Shown one piece after another: positions 57,401 to 64,000 of a DNA stretch of 64,000 nt (position 1 is the stretch's first letter; each line of letters begins with the position of its first letter). Source of the DNA: RGIG4097 sp045613765 (GTDB lineage: Bacteria > Bacillota > Clostridia > Christensenellales > CAG-917); contig JAZLBO010000021.1 of the NCBI GenBank assembly GCA_045613765.1, positions 25,187 through 89,186 of the forward strand. The letters are read 5' to 3'. The notes beneath the pieces are model-generated. The model was given only the letters and a program-made list of their open reading frames with translations. It was not told the origin of the DNA and searched no databases. A program made the translations under genes and the position numbers.

Positions 57401-59035
57401 GATATTGACTGATGCAGGGATGACAAGTTCACTGACTGACAAGTCCTTGATTGCATCAATACGGAGTGTGCCGTCTGACTTTTCTGTGTAGTTGAAAAGT
57501 TTTTCTGCAAAGTATGTGTTGAGTTCTTCTGCTGAAAGGTTTTCCTTGACCATCCACTTGGGATACAAAATCAAATCATTTGTGACCTTTCCGCCGCCAT
57601 AGGCGTTTTCATCTTCGTAATATGAGTCAAGATACCAGCCTGCTACTTCGTAGCAACCACCGTTTTTGATGAGTTGTCCTTGCAAAATGCTGGGATCTGC
57701 AGAGATTGAGATAAGTGCGTCGCCGTCACTACGGACTCGGCAAGTTGCATAGTAATCTGCAAGATCTGCGCCATAAGGAATACCTGTAAATGTGATGACG
57801 TAGGGATTGAATGCCAAGATATCTCTCATTGAGTTGGGATCATATTCAGGATCTTCAGGGCCAAATCCCACTGAATACTTGACGTCAATGCCTGCAAGTT
57901 TCAATGCTGAAAGTGCTGTGTCTGCATAGCCTTTGGTTGCATCAAGTTCGCCACCCATAAGGACGTATTGGACAGAGTATGTTCTTATTGTCCAGAGTGC
58001 ATAGAGAGTGATGGGTTCATTGCCGACGTTCTTGTTGAAGTTCCACACTGTGCCGTCTGCTGTTGCCCAACCTGCAAAGGTGTAGCCTTCAAGTGTTGCG
58101 ATATTTGAAATTGAAGGACGAGGTATAATGCCCTCTCCCTTTACAACAGACACTGACCACGTGCCTTCTGCTTGATTGTAGTTTTCAAGGAGTGAACTGT
58201 CCTCAGGTATCCAACTTGTGACGCCATCGGGGAGATTGATGTCAAAAGTGATGGGCATAACGTTTGCAGTCCAATCCAAAACCAGTGTTGAGTTTTTGGT
58301 TGCTTTGATTTCATCTGTTGATGATGCGTTATAGGTCTTGCCGTCAACAGTCACGCTTGAAATTGCATAGCCTTCCTTGTATGCAGGGAAATCTGCAAGG
58401 AATTCTGCCCATGTCCAAGAATAGCCCTTTTCAACCTTTATGGTTGACGTGCCTTCTTCTGCATCAAAGTCGCCAAAGAGTGCATATCCACCATTGGTGT
58501 CCACTGTAAAATCAACAAATTCCTTGACGTTTGCTCTTGTCTTCAAGTGGAGAGGGAAAGAGCCTTCAACCGTCTTGGTCTTTGTTTCGCCATCTTCATT
58601 GATGTATTCAACCTTCAAAGATGCAAAGATCATGTAGTGACCTGTTGTTTCGTCATCTCCAAAAGTTTCAATAATCTTCTTGCTATCTTTTGAAAGCATA
58701 TCCATTGTGAGTGGCTTGCCTTCTTCTGCAACGTATTGCTTTTTGCCGTCAACCTTGACTTCGTATGTGACGTGATATTCAATATCTGCAAGGTCAAATT
58801 CTTCTATGTAGATGTGCTTGAACACAGAAGGTGCTTGCTTGAGATATGAAAAAGTCAAATACACAGGCTTTTTGCTTGTGACTTCGGGTGCTGTTGGATC
58901 ATCAGGAGTATCTTCGCCACCAATGATGGGGGGAAGTTCGCCATTTTGTGTGCCAAACAAGTCGCAAGCCACAAGGGTGCAGGTGAGCAAAGTCACCAAC
59001 AACATTGCAATCAAGATTTTTGATAATTTCTTCAT
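54473..59035 (-). CDS. Giant surface lipoprotein with InlB and BspA leucine-rich repeats
   Basis: A 1520-residue lipoprotein from ATG 59035 (GCGGAGGCG in front; signal MKKLSKILIAMLLVTLL, lipobox LVAC). Residues up to about 250 are acidic/beta-rich. InlB-like domains follow (YTFAGWATADGTVWNF, YALWTI), then a long series of BspA-type LRRs: LTRIGKQAFAYCPNL, LTYIGEDAF, VKTIGDRAFMGCSSL, VIAIGDLAFEGCSSL and LMSIGHTAFYGCASL. An immunoglobulin-like insert lies between two LRR blocks. Such proteins mediate adhesion or polymer binding at the surface. Two promoter boxes lie at 59094-59122; the DUF218 gene follows closely. Confidence 0.9.
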   Translation of the reverse strand: MKKLSKILIAMLLVTLLTCTLVACDLFGTQNGELPPIIGGEDTPDDPTAPEVTSKKPVYLTFSYLKQAPSVFKHIYIEEFDLADIEYHVTYEVKVDGKKQYVAEEGKPLTMDMLSKDSKKIIETFGDDETTGHYMIFASLKVEYINEDGETKTKTVEGSFPLHLKTRANVKEFVDFTVDTNGGYALFGDFDAEEGTSTIKVEKGYSWTWAEFLADFPAYKEGYAISSVTVDGKTYNASSTDEIKATKNSTLVLDWTANVMPITFDINLPDGVTSWIPEDSSLLENYNQAEGTWSVSVVKGEGIIPRPSISNIATLEGYTFAGWATADGTVWNFNKNVGNEPITLYALWTIRTYSVQYVLMGGELDATKGYADTALSALKLAGIDVKYSVGFGPEDPEYDPNSMRDILAFNPYVITFTGIPYGADLADYYATCRVRSDGDALISISADPSILQGQLIKNGGCYEVAGWYLDSYYEDENAYGGGKVTNDLILYPKWMVKENLSAEELNTYFAEKLFNYTEKSDGTLRIDAIKDLSVSELVIPASVNINGKDYVISEIGENAIINVKTLITVDLSQATSLTRIGKQAFAYCPNLREIITPEGGLSLTYIGEDAFRGTEYINSYAERTGHDFATLGKVLVKYVGDQDVREIDINTMTALLGEVDTIAPGAFSGLTTLETVNIGDGIAYIYDKAFYKNENLVNVNGGAGLVFVAADAFNQTAYISTQPQDKAETTIDESQYLRIGNIYYRYVGTGNSATIPAGVQYIAPNAFAQGSLIETIVFENASEIISVGAEAFAGTKWMSADHTTAETGDANTFVQDGFVVINGILVAKRGRDAIVELPALVRVIATDALDNSYITNITVPADSNLELIESYAFNGASNLKALTFINATDAVFVEFNDGAFSRKNGEAISENFKIYLYEEPIDTLEKAVSGSDSLAVKSWKELYQSANNMFEVLVTVSVEFNTEIGLPTAYLYDGAEVDFVSVWDSLGLLNSAKTHLKDAVIVVRSDSIARTEDLAISSLRSIVGGVESALDGTIGDKAMTFTVDGISPEALEYSVYPAIKQSTMAVYHEVDGIDVAGMPTFYKSQTNFNEAGHVIKIKFVYNDGNDTEGTILLTDQGVSVNGYRPVIGFNQKLQIEVDYHGLTVYTVLATYSVKEPSNVAISQNGAMVLSINASSAVVEKVASKVSFIIELSDGSYKTVKFDNKATFISVADAEAKLADAEAVEINTTEIGKHYVGLRYGTSDNYVYCIVEYNVILSTDGAQFTYNIVDGKAVITGLKSGYDSTIAVPTTVLLTSAGVYNAETGAEYEVVAIADEAFMNKTDLEYVYIPASVKTIGDRAFMGCSSLLQVRSYTVEEDIYTPSNAFPNVQSIGKEAFSGCVKLGANGNEIDFTMATDLMSIGHTAFYGCASLKAVDLSNTQIEEIESSTFRGCSSLESVVLPVSVIAIGDLAFEGCSSLVSVEGTVNVQYVGAYAFGKCTSLATVYIPVGVAFDDADYVADGTEIIDVNGTEYTVVKYVRA

Positions 59036-59093
59036 AATTCGCCTCCGCGCGTGCGATATGCACACGCTTCTTACCTATAACTATACATATACA

Positions 59094-59122
59094 ATATAAC
59101 ATATTCCCAAACCAAATGTCAA
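59094..59122 (-). promoter_or_regulatory. Promoter of the giant lipoprotein gene
   Basis: TTGACA (complement of 59117-59122), 17-base spacer, TTATAT (complement of 59094-59099). The leader contains a GCGTGTGC/GCACGCGC hairpin just before the SD. Confidence 0.7.
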
Positions 59123-59188
59123 CACCGACTTTACAAGTGCTTTTCCAGTGGTTTTGTGGATATACAAAATACCCCATTACAAATATAA

Positions 59189-59213
59189 AAAAGGCGTGAA
59201 ATTTCACGCCTTT
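59189..59213. terminator. Bidirectional terminator after the PlsC gene
   Basis: AAAGGCGTGAAA and TTTCACGCCTTT form an almost loopless palindrome with A/T runs. Confidence 0.85.
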
Positions 59214-59230
59214 ATTCCTTTATTATTGCT

Positions 59231-60541
59231 TTATTTCTTGCCCATACACTCTATTGCAAGAGCGTATTTTGTTGATGCCATGTCTTCGTTGAATACAAAC
59301 CTATATGCGTGCTTTTCATCATATAGGTCCAACGATCTTCCCGGCAAGGTGGCAATAGTTGTATATCCCTTCACAGATTGGGATATTGTCAAAAATTCGT
59401 CTTCTACGTCTTCGGTCTTGGACTTTCGCAACACCCTCAACCCCACGTCGCCAACTTTATACACTGCTTTCACGTGGCTTTGCCTTTGCTTTTCGGTGGT
59501 GGTATATGTCAAATTGTTCTTGTCAAGGGTTATAACCCCTGATGACACAAACCTATATCCGTTTTTCTCGGGATTTTCAACAAAAAGCCAAACGGGGTGT
59601 TGAAGACGAAAATCATCTCTATCCACTTCCTTTGCCAGTTCTTCCCTTTGCCAGTTATACCACAAATCAACTCTGTCAAAAGCAACGCTATCCCCAACCG
59701 ACACAAGTTTTCCGTCATTTTGATACTTGACGGCGTTTTGACAATGGTTGCATTTTATCATATCCCCCTTGGACGTCATTGCAAACTCACTGCCACACTT
59801 GGGGCAACGATACAACAATCTTTCAAGCCCTTCGGCATACTTGCCACCACGGTATTTGCGATTTGACTGAATATGATATAAATGCTCGTTGTGGGCAAGA
59901 GCGTTTTCTATACGACAGAAAATTTCATCTTTTGAAAGTTGTACGGTGTCATCCTTTGAAAAAAGCATATCACAATGGCAATCAACTCTGCCTCTGCGCA
60001 TGGTCTTTGCCCACTTGGGACGAGTGAGTCCTGCCCCCTTAGTCACCACTGTTGCCACAGGGTATCCAAGCCACTTGACAAGTTTTGCAATAGATGACGG
60101 CATAACCCCAGTGACACCCTCCCCCGACACCTTGCCTTCGGGACAAAGTATGACGGAAACACCATTGTCAAGATATTGCTTGACACTCTTTATGCACTGA
60201 TAGTCCACAAAGTATTGTTTCTTCAAAATACAGTGCGCGCCCTTGATCATACTTGCAAAAAACGGCTTTGAATACATCATATTCTCTGCCACCACAAAGT
60301 TGACTTTTTCACGCAAAAATGGGGTGGAAAAATGACAAAAGTCAAGGGCAGACGTATGATTGCACAAAACAAGCATTGCACCCGATTTCTTATGTTCAAT
60401 GAACGATTTTGACTGATGAACGTGCGAATTTGTCAAAATCTTCATAATAAAACAACCGACTGCAAGGATTGATTGCCGTCCCCTTGACCACATTTTTTTG
60501 TCAGTTTTATGTTCAGTTTTTTTGCCGACCGTACTTTCCAT
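59231..60541 (-). CDS. PlsC-type acyltransferase fused to a zinc-ribbon domain
   Basis: A 436-residue protein. The first ~235 residues are a 1-acyl-glycerol-3-phosphate acyltransferase-like domain with the catalytic NHTSALD (HxxxxD) and the CPEGKVSGEG motif (usual FPEGTRS). A zinc ribbon follows with CPKC and CNHC (about 245-268), then ~165 beta-rich residues with NLTYTTTEKQRQ that look like a PH- or lipid-binding fold. This combination is not the ordinary PlsC layout. No SD precedes the ATG; the -10 box ends seven bases upstream, so the mRNA is probably leaderless. Confidence 0.85.
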   Translation of the reverse strand: MESTVGKKTEHKTDKKMWSRGRQSILAVGCFIMKILTNSHVHQSKSFIEHKKSGAMLVLCNHTSALDFCHFSTPFLREKVNFVVAENMMYSKPFFASMIKGAHCILKKQYFVDYQCIKSVKQYLDNGVSVILCPEGKVSGEGVTGVMPSSIAKLVKWLGYPVATVVTKGAGLTRPKWAKTMRRGRVDCHCDMLFSKDDTVQLSKDEIFCRIENALAHNEHLYHIQSNRKYRGGKYAEGLERLLYRCPKCGSEFAMTSKGDMIKCNHCQNAVKYQNDGKLVSVGDSVAFDRVDLWYNWQREELAKEVDRDDFRLQHPVWLFVENPEKNGYRFVSSGVITLDKNNLTYTTTEKQRQSHVKAVYKVGDVGLRVLRKSKTEDVEDEFLTISQSVKGYTTIATLPGRSLDLYDEKHAYRFVFNEDMASTKYALAIECMGKK

Positions 60542-60547
60542 AGGTCA

Positions 60548-60576
60548 ATTATAACTTCTTTTCAACCCGTTGTCAT
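60548..60576 (-). promoter_or_regulatory. Promoter giving a leaderless PlsC-fusion mRNA
   Basis: ATGACA (complement of 60571-60576), 17-base spacer, TATAAT (complement of 60548-60553). The start site falls on or next to the ATG at 60541. Confidence 0.65.
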
Positions 60577-60665
60577 CACTTTTTGGCAATGTGTTGAAAT
60601 TTGCACCATTGACACAACTTGCTGTTTTACAACAATCTCAAATTTTTCCCATATTGAAACTCATT

Positions 60666-61718
60666 TTAGAAGTCAAATATTTCTTCAATAACTTTGCAAG
60701 TCAACTCATTGACACCGTCAAAGTTCATGGCAGAAATATAAAACTTTTCTATGGCAAGATGCATACTTCTCGCCTTTGCAAAGTAGTCTGTTGCAAGGTC
60801 AATTTCTTCCTTTATCTTGGTTTTGGCTCTGCTTACGGCATATTTGTCGTAATCTCCTTCAAAAAGTCCAATATTGTACACCTTTCCACCGACATCAATG
60901 CCAATATCTTTCATCACAACTATGTCACCAACCACAATTCCATCTATAATGTCAGGGGCCAAAGGATTATAAAATATCATAGTTGGCACGACGTCATTGA
61001 GCACACTGGAAATAAACAAATCAACACTGCCGTCCTCCCCTTTTACAACCCATATTTCTTTGTCTTTCAAGTGATCGTCATACACCACAGTTCCGTCAGG
61101 AGTGATTGCCCTATAAAACCTATTTTCAACGCTGTCATCCCCTTTCTTTCTACGGTCTGTTTCAACATAATACCTGTGTTCTTGACAGCGTATTTCCCCC
61201 ATCACGTCCATGGCAAACTCTTTTGCCAAACTCTTGATTTTGCCCTTGATCATTGACCTTGACACAATTCGTTTTGATTGGAGCAAATGACAATAAGCAA
61301 TGTTTAAGTGTTCATATCCACTTATATAACTCTCGTTTTTGTCAATAAGCAGTTTTGCAATGCTATCCTTGTACTTTGCAATTTTGCCCTTATCAACATA
61401 GTCAAGCAAGTTGACTATACTATCCTTTGCCACGGGGATTTTGGGCTCAACGGCGTGGGGAGATGTGGCGTCAATGATGCACTTGTCAATATCTTTGATA
61501 TACACACCATCAAGTGAATTTGGATCCCCCGAGCAGTGCCAACTTTCGCACCTATACCCCATTTCTCGTCCTACTTTCAACACCTTTTTCATTAGGGATG
61601 ATTTACCCGTCCCTGCCCCACCTTTTATCAAATAAACCTGCCCTATCCTTGCAGTTTCCGTACCGTAAAATCCGTAAAAACCTTTGTGTGTGTTGCTTCC
61701 AAGAAAATACCTTTCCAT
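60666..61718 (-). CDS. P-loop ATPase of the PRK06851 type
   Basis: A 350-residue ATPase with Walker A LIKGGAGTGKSSLM (about residues 31-44), then CSGDPNSLDGVYI, a characteristic motif of the PRK06851-like proteins of Bacillus and Clostridia. Those often carry two P-loop domains, while this one seems to retain the first and has a changed C-terminal half. FDF stop at 60666. It is divergent from the dipicolinate synthase genes. Function unknown; a link to sporulation is only suggested by the neighbours. Confidence 0.75.
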   Translation of the reverse strand: MERYFLGSNTHKGFYGFYGTETARIGQVYLIKGGAGTGKSSLMKKVLKVGREMGYRCESWHCSGDPNSLDGVYIKDIDKCIIDATSPHAVEPKIPVAKDSIVNLLDYVDKGKIAKYKDSIAKLLIDKNESYISGYEHLNIAYCHLLQSKRIVSRSMIKGKIKSLAKEFAMDVMGEIRCQEHRYYVETDRRKKGDDSVENRFYRAITPDGTVVYDDHLKDKEIWVVKGEDGSVDLFISSVLNDVVPTMIFYNPLAPDIIDGIVVGDIVVMKDIGIDVGGKVYNIGLFEGDYDKYAVSRAKTKIKEEIDLATDYFAKARSMHLAIEKFYISAMNFDGVNELTCKVIEEIFDF

Positions 61719-61764
61719 ATTACCCCCTTTTAGTCTATCTTATGTATTTTCTATAAATACGGTC

Positions 61765-61793
61765 AACTCGAAGTGTAGATTTTGCATAGGATA
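61765..61793 (+). promoter_or_regulatory. Sigma-K-like promoter of dpsAB
   Basis: AACT (61765-61768, the mACm box) and CATAGGATA (61785-61793, matching CATAnnnTA) with 16 bases between them. No sigma-A pair is seen at this position. GGAGG lies at about 61800-61805. Confidence 0.6.
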
Positions 61794-61813
61794 CGGTATG
61801 GAGGTGTTATATT

Positions 61814-62527
61814 TTGGCAGAATTTATCATTTATCAAACGGATGCGCGCATGTTTTTTCTGCGACAAGAGTTGGGCTTTTCCCCCTTGAAAGATACGCAT
61901 ATTTTCGCGCCCAACGTTGTCCTTGGATCAAAAGACATCACAGAAGTCAAGTGTGGGGATATTGTAATCGGTGGCAGAGCAGACAGTGAAGCCACTGCCA
62001 TTTTCAACTCTATGGATGTCAAGTATTTCAATATGTTGGAAGATGAAATCTTCCAAGCACGCAATGCAAGGTTGACTGCAGAAGGCACTCTCAATCTTAT
62101 ACTTTCACACTCGTTTATTTCTCTGGACCGACTCAAAGTCCTTGTAATAGGCTTTGGACGGACAGGCGCAGCCACAGTCAGTCTATTAAAGGACGTTGGC
62201 GTATTGAGCATTACAGTGGCAACAACGGCATCATCTCGCCCTGCCCTTGCCTTTTGCAATAACGTAATTCCTGCAAAGGACTTCAACTTTGCGCCTTATG
62301 ACGTAGTCATAAACACTGTGCCACAACAAATAATTGATGACAAGGAAATCCTCACCTTCTCGCCTTCTGCCGTCTATATAGATTTGGCGTCAAAGCCGGC
62401 ACTATCACTCAACTTTGCCAAATATCTTGGCTTGGATGCAGACATCTACCCTGCATTGCCTGCAAAAACTGCCACAATAAGCGCTGCAGAGGCAATCAGC
62501 AACTATGTAAAGGGGGTTTTGAAATGA
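61814..62527 (+). CDS. dpsA: Dipicolinate synthase subunit A
   Basis: A 237-residue NAD(P)-binding protein resembling SpoVFA, which with subunit B makes dipicolinic acid for the spore core. It shows the Rossmann motif VLVIGFGRTGAATVSLL and the N-terminal-domain segment NARLTAEGTLNLIL, with DVVINTVPQQIIDD after it. It is shorter than B. subtilis SpoVFA (about 297). Start is TTG at 61814, eight bases after GGAGG. The stop overlaps the dpsB start by four bases. A sigma-K-like promoter precedes it, as in B. subtilis. Confidence 0.87.
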   Translation: MAEFIIYQTDARMFFLRQELGFSPLKDTHIFAPNVVLGSKDITEVKCGDIVIGGRADSEATAIFNSMDVKYFNMLEDEIFQARNARLTAEGTLNLILSHSFISLDRLKVLVIGFGRTGAATVSLLKDVGVLSITVATTASSRPALAFCNNVIPAKDFNFAPYDVVINTVPQQIIDDKEILTFSPSAVYIDLASKPALSLNFAKYLGLDADIYPALPAKTATISAAEAISNYVKGVLK

Positions 62528-63090
62528 AGATAGGTCTTTGTGTCACAGGGTCTTTCTGCACCCTTAAAAACATAATTGCAGTGTTGAAGACAATTGTTGA
62601 TGACGGCCATGACGTCCTGCCTATATTCAGTTATAATGTGTCAAACTTTGACACTCGCTTTTACAAAGCAAAAGACTTTGAAGATGACATCATGGCACTG
62701 ACAGGCAAAGTGCCAATCAAGACAATCGTAGATGCAGAGCCAATGGGCACAAGCAAAAGTGTTGATCTTCTTCTCGTTGCGCCCTGCACAGGCAACTCGC
62801 TTTCAAAAATAGCCCACGGCATAACCGACACCCCGGTGACAATGGCAGTGAAGGCAACTTTGCGCAACAACAAACCCGTTGTCCTATCTGTCAGCAGCAA
62901 TGACGCCCTTGGGGCAAATGCAAGAAACATTGGCACGTTGCTCAACACTCGCAATGTGTTCTTTGTCCCTTTCGGTCAAGACGATAGTGTCAAAAAGCCA
63001 AATAGTTTGATTGCCGACACGTCAATGATTTTGCCCACCTGCAAATTGGCGCTTGAAGGCAAACAAATACAACCCTTGTTTTTCTATTGA
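62524..63090 (+). CDS. dpsB: Dipicolinate synthase subunit B
   Basis: A 188-residue flavoprotein-like subunit of dipicolinate synthase (SpoVFB family) with GLCVTGSFCTLKN at the start, LLVAPCTGNSLSKIAHGITDTP in the middle and the C-terminal LPTCKLALEGKQIQPLF. The pair dpsA-dpsB is near-diagnostic of endospore formers, which make dipicolinate in the mother cell and pass it to the spore. Its ATG overlaps the dpsA stop (ATGA). Confidence 0.9.
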   Translation: MKIGLCVTGSFCTLKNIIAVLKTIVDDGHDVLPIFSYNVSNFDTRFYKAKDFEDDIMALTGKVPIKTIVDAEPMGTSKSVDLLLVAPCTGNSLSKIAHGITDTPVTMAVKATLRNNKPVVLSVSSNDALGANARNIGTLLNTRNVFFVPFGQDDSVKKPNSLIADTSMILPTCKLALEGKQIQPLFFY

Positions 63091-63490
63091 ACAAAACCAA
63101 TCAAACCACCCAAAAATCGCAATTTTATATTAATACACGAGTCGTGTATAAACACGGCTCGTGTATTATAATTGCAAAAACAACCGTTATTTAGTCCATT
63201 ATGGCGATATTTGGGCGCAATTCCCCTATTTTGATACACCTATCGTGTTTTACAACCAAGAGCTAAACTGCTATATTCTTTTATGTTGTTGCAGGTTTTA
63301 TTGTTTCAAATCAACTTATGCAGGGTTCTTGACTATGCTATATTTGTCATAGTGCAGACAAATCAATCTCATTTCAGCGTAACAATGGAAAATCGCGCCT
63401 TCTAAAACGCGCTCAGACGCCACAAAACAATCAAACCTAACCCATATATCATCTTTACAACTTAAAACAACGTTCACAAACTGATTTTAC
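63091..63490. other. Non-coding interval with a long perfect hairpin
   Basis: No gene. A 16-pair hairpin (63132-63167, AATACACGAG with CTCGTGTATT and inner TCGTGT/ACACGG) lies 40 bases after dpsB; it lacks a T-run. A weaker ACTATG/CATAGT hairpin is near 63330-63353, and GGCGATATTTGG near 63203 faintly recalls the arm of the dispersed element. Otherwise nothing recognised. Confidence 0.5.
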
Positions 63491-63522
63491 CAACAAAAAA
63501 ACCACTCTTGCGAGTGGCTTTA
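63491..63522 (-). terminator. Terminator of the small lipoprotein gene
   Basis: On the minus strand GCCACTC and GAGTGGT around GCAA, followed by TTTTTTTG. Confidence 0.9.
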
Positions 63523-63540
63523 TTGTGATTATTATATCAA

Positions 63541-63921
63541 TTATTTTGCATCCTTGATGCCTTGTTCTGAACCTGCAATGAGGACTTTGCCCTTTGTTTC
63601 GGCTCTCATCCCTGATATAGCAGAAGTCAAGTTGATCATGTTTGCATATGCTGTTGCTTGTTCTTCTGTGGCAAATCCGATTACTGTAACGTTATCTGAT
63701 CCTTTTTGACCACCAACTGCCCATTCAATTTCAATTTCAACACCAAGGTCTTTGAAGTTTGTTGCAAGAGTTTCCATATCTTCTTGTGTTGCAACTTCAA
63801 CTGTGTATCCTGCTTTTTCAAGACGGGCTGCGTATGTGTTTTCATTACATGCAACAAGGCAAACACCAAGGACTGCCACAAGTGCGATCATTGCTACAAT
63901 ACTGATGACTTTTTTATTCAT
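63541..63921 (-). CDS. Small lipoprotein
   Basis: A 126-residue lipoprotein from ATG 63921 with TGGAGGATGA in front. Signal MNKKVISIVAMIALVAVLG and lipobox LVAC. The rest has an alternation of strands and helices (GYTVEVATQEDMETLATNF; VTVIGFATEEQATAYANMIN) that suggests a small alpha/beta fold like a periplasmic binding or FMN-like module. Family not recognised. It has its own terminator and upstream AT-rich region to the window end. Confidence 0.8.
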   Translation of the reverse strand: MNKKVISIVAMIALVAVLGVCLVACNENTYAARLEKAGYTVEVATQEDMETLATNFKDLGVEIEIEWAVGGQKGSDNVTVIGFATEEQATAYANMINLTSAISGMRAETKGKVLIAGSEQGIKDAK

Positions 63922-64000
63922 AGTATCATCCTCCATAGATTATTTATAATACTATTATATTAAAAGTCCATGATATTGTCAATATTGAATTTTAATATTG

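Overview
The window looks like a chromosomal segment of a spore-forming (or ancestrally spore-forming), strictly anaerobic, low-GC Firmicute of the class Clostridia, probably an uncultured gut lineage. This rests on gene content read from the sequence: a dnaG-rpoD-trmK-nif3 macromolecular-synthesis operon, dipicolinate synthase dpsAB behind a sigma-K-like promoter, anaerobic ribonucleotide reductase NrdD/NrdG, rubrerythrin, a Bacillus-type ThyA, HU, BspA/InlB-style surface proteins, Shine-Dalgarno sequences of the AGGAGG type and sigma-A promoters with TTGACA/TATAAT boxes. The species cannot be named from sequence alone.

Layout. 1-3834 (minus): part of a phage head-packaging module (portal, two small proteins, large terminase), cut by the window edge and directly abutting ordinary chromosomal genes. 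4138-10379 (plus): a tail-rich membrane protein, a YfcE phosphodiesterase, a GH2 glycosidase, the thymidylate pair thyA-folA, two tandem small membrane proteins and rubrerythrin. 10503-11060: tandem structured repeats. 11059-11913 (minus): upp behind a promoter, a 34-codon leader ORF and an intrinsic terminator. 11946-16257: a radical SAM protein, a CofE/F420-ligase-like protein, a PfkB sugar kinase, a TetR regulator, tRNA-Arg and a frameshifted Sel1 protein. 17065-22365 (plus): NrdR boxes, then nrdD (with a C-terminal glutaredoxin-like domain), a thioredoxin-reductase-like flavoprotein, a DEDDh exonuclease and nrdG. 22401-27000: hairpin arrays, dispersed elements, an XRE/DUF6442 regulatory cassette, a YitT protein, a small P-loop kinase, a broken tRNA and a tRNA-Ala hotspot with repeats. 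27258-34258: two secreted EEP-family nucleases/phosphatases, HU, a lipoprotein, a P-type ATPase and an XRE regulator pair. 34514-39205: a giant subtilase surface protein. 39405-49392 (minus): dnaG-rpoD-trmK-nif3-zinc-ribbon continuing into lacZ and thrS. 49539-54456: a TetR/membrane cassette, gpsA, a lipoprotein behind a large structured leader RNA, tRNA-Ala(CGC) and a DUF218 protein. 54473-63921: a giant LRR surface lipoprotein, a PlsC-zinc-ribbon fusion, an ATPase, dpsAB and a small lipoprotein.

The most interesting material is between the genes: (i) a ~124-bp dispersed element whose sequence changes between copies but whose nested stems are kept by compensatory changes; (ii) a ~215-nt structured leader with its own promoter and terminator in front of a lipoprotein gene; (iii) repeats downstream of both tRNA-Ala genes, two of which end in a copy of the tRNA 3' end plus their own terminator; (iv) a promoter-leader ORF-terminator arrangement in front of upp.

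Functionally, thyA-folA, upp and the nrd cluster make nucleotide supply a recurring theme. The flavoprotein beside NrdD may supply electrons to the redox domain fused to NrdD. All assignments come from reading motifs by eye; no database search was run.
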